Shown here: positions 6,881 to 7,638 of the stretch, one piece after another
Layout: every line of letters starts with the position of its first letter
Numbering within the stretch: the first letter of the stretch is position 1
Assembly (NCBI GenBank): GCA_030673345.1
Contig: DAOVJH010000058.1
Location: 1-7,638, forward strand
DNA: 7,638 bases
Reading direction: 5' to 3'
Source: Pseudomonadota bacterium
GTDB lineage: Bacteria; Pseudomonadota; Gammaproteobacteria; SZUA-229
Position numbers and translations under genes: made by a program
Notes under the pieces: generated by a model
What the model was told of the DNA's origin: nothing
The model's database searches: none
Seen by the model: only the letters and a program-made list of their open reading frames with translations

Positions 6881-7441
6881 TTATTTCTGCTGATATTCCT
6901 CATAACCGGTAATCAGACTGGGAACCTGTGAAAGTGTCGGTGCTCCGTCCATCAGCATTACGAGTGGTACGATCTCAAATATCTGTTCTATAGATATGTC
7001 CGCATCTAAAGCAGCGGTCAGGTGCAGCTGGATCTGTTTTTCATGCTGCATAACAATCGAGATTGCCAGCGCGACCATCTCTCTTAATTGTTGCCTTTCT
7101 TTAACTTTTGAGTAACTGTAATCTTTCCAGTTGTTCACCCAGTCATCCCACAGATTGCTGTCACCATGCGGTGCTGCATTCATGAAAAAAATAACTTTTT
7201 TCACATTACAAAACTGTATGTCAGTTGCCTCAAGTCTTGCTGCTTCATCGCTATGGATAGTAATACAGCGCTGACAGTTTTTATACAGAGCAAGGCCCAG
7301 GGTTATCAGCTCTTTCTGCTGACGTGAAAGTAAACCCTTTTTGGTACTTTCCTGGGACAGTTCGCCCATGATCTCCAGGAATTCCTGTAGACCGTAGCTG
7401 CCTGCTTTCTGCATTAATTGTGAAGTCGTTTCGTTAGCCAT
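6881..7441 (-). CDS. Carboxymuconolactone decarboxylase/AhpD-like protein with two repeats, second lacking CxxC
   Basis: This 186-aa helical protein has two copies of the CMD/AhpD helical unit. Repeat one (~35-95) holds LSRQQKELITLGLAL and NCQRCITIH (Cys56-x-x-Cys59, His63), the redox-active pattern of AhpD-like disulfide reductases. Repeat two (~115-180) has LREMVALAISIVMQHEKQIQLH, aligning without gaps so that Cys56, Cys59 and His63 correspond to His133, Gln136 and His140; the catalytic cysteines are lost. The tail motif DGAPTLSQVP resembles the GGxPA segment of the family. Members reduce peroxiredoxin partners, act as alkylhydroperoxidases or, without the CxxC, decarboxylate; the CxxC here points to a thiol redox role. 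No Shine-Dalgarno sequence is visible before the ATG. It is a single gene, convergent with the aminotransferase, and has an FNR-like box upstream. The family call is good; the substrate is unknown. Confidence 0.8.
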   Translation of the reverse strand: MANETTSQLMQKAGSYGLQEFLEIMGELSQESTKKGLLSRQQKELITLGLALYKNCQRCITIHSDEAARLEATDIQFCNVKKVIFFMNAAPHGDSNLWDDWVNNWKDYSYSKVKERQQLREMVALAISIVMQHEKQIQLHLTAALDADISIEQIFEIVPLVMLMDGAPTLSQVPSLITGYEEYQQK

Positions 7442-7502
7442 AGTAATAGTCGAATGTGGTTAGCGTTATTATTGAGAGCCCAATGAAACAGGTTCTAATG
7501 AG

Positions 7503-7508
7503 ATTCTA
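7503..7508 (-). promoter_or_regulatory. Predicted -10 element of the AhpD-like gene
   Basis: TAGAAT on the - strand matches TATAAT at 5 of 6. It gives +1 at about 7496, a 55-nt leader, and an FNR-like box centred at -40.5. The element sits in a TTAGAA direct repeat (7509-7504 and 7498-7493, period 11), which might be a further protein contact or chance. Confidence 0.45.
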
Positions 7509-7529
7509 ACGGTGCCGCAACAGATTAAT

Positions 7530-7543
7530 TTGATTTTTATCAT
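7530..7543. promoter_or_regulatory. FNR/CRP-family operator (TTGAT-TTTT-ATCAT)
   Basis: It matches TTGATnnnnATCAA at 9 of 10 positions, with the mismatch at the last base. Read on the - strand it is ATGAT-AAAA-ATCAA, with the same half-sites as the box at 4117-4130. It is the only strong regulatory match in the 197-nt non-coding end of the window; the remaining ~95 nt to the edge are A/T-rich, with no gene or further site that I can support. Confidence 0.6.
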
Positions 7544-7638
7544 GCCGGCTACCAAAAATTAATAAAGATTTTTAAACAATCATAAAAAAGTTGGCTGTAG
7601 CGCAATTATCACTTGCTTTAGATTATGTGATTATGTAC

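Noticed and set aside
7483..7509. Eight-codon + strand reading frame (MKQVLMRF) in the non-coding end
   Set aside because: It has only a weak purine stretch upstream and overlaps the predicted promoter of the - strand gene; nothing supports translation.
7608..7632. ATCAC...GTGAT inverted repeat resembling a CRP-type site at the window end
   Set aside because: The half-sites are 14 nt apart, far wider than a CRP/FNR dimer allows, and the sequence is cut by the window edge.

Overview
The window looks like a stretch of a gammaproteobacterial chromosome, probably from a facultatively anaerobic, hydrogen-metabolising bacterium. This rests on the style of the hydrogenase-maturation proteins, the moderate base composition and two FNR-type operator sequences. 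It is an inference; no rRNA or other taxonomic marker is present. No prophage, CRISPR array, tRNA, rRNA or transposase gene is visible.

Left third (1-3591, + strand): the 3' part of hypF, cut by the window edge, is followed by hypE and then a CPA2-type cation/proton antiporter. HypF makes thiocarbamate on the C-terminal cysteine of HypE, and HypE dehydrates it to thiocyanate, the source of the CN ligands of [NiFe]-hydrogenase. Both partners are recognisable down to their active motifs, including the PRIC tail of HypE. hypC and hypD do not lie between them. The gap between hypF and hypE holds a perfect 29-bp inverted repeat with a 12-nt loop, which resembles a REP/MITE-type dispersed palindrome. 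The antiporter begins 7 nt after the hypE stop and appears to share its transcript.

Middle (3619-6821): a small, cysteine-bearing hemerythrin-like gene lies on the - strand. A roughly 207-bp divergent region separates it from a + strand pair. The first of the pair is a trypsin-like HtrA/Deg-family protease with two PDZ-like regions and no export signal. The second is a fold-type I PLP aminotransferase, joined to it by a TAATG stop/start overlap. The protease gene has a perfect TATAAT placed so that transcription would begin at its ATG, suggesting a leaderless mRNA. A short GC hairpin overlapping the aminotransferase stop codon may terminate the pair.

Right end (6881-7638): a - strand gene encodes a tandem carboxymuconolactone decarboxylase/AhpD-like protein. 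Its first repeat keeps CxxC...H and its second has lost both cysteines. The last 197 bases are non-coding promoter DNA.

The most notable pattern is regulatory. The hemerythrin-like gene and the AhpD-like gene are unlinked - strand single genes, yet each is preceded by a 9/10 match to the FNR operator TTGATnnnnATCAA, about 40-42 nt upstream of the start predicted from a TAGA(A/G)T -10 box. This is the geometry of a class II FNR-activated promoter. It suggests that two poorly characterised redox/metal proteins are switched on together under low oxygen or nitrosative stress, next to hydrogenase-maturation genes.
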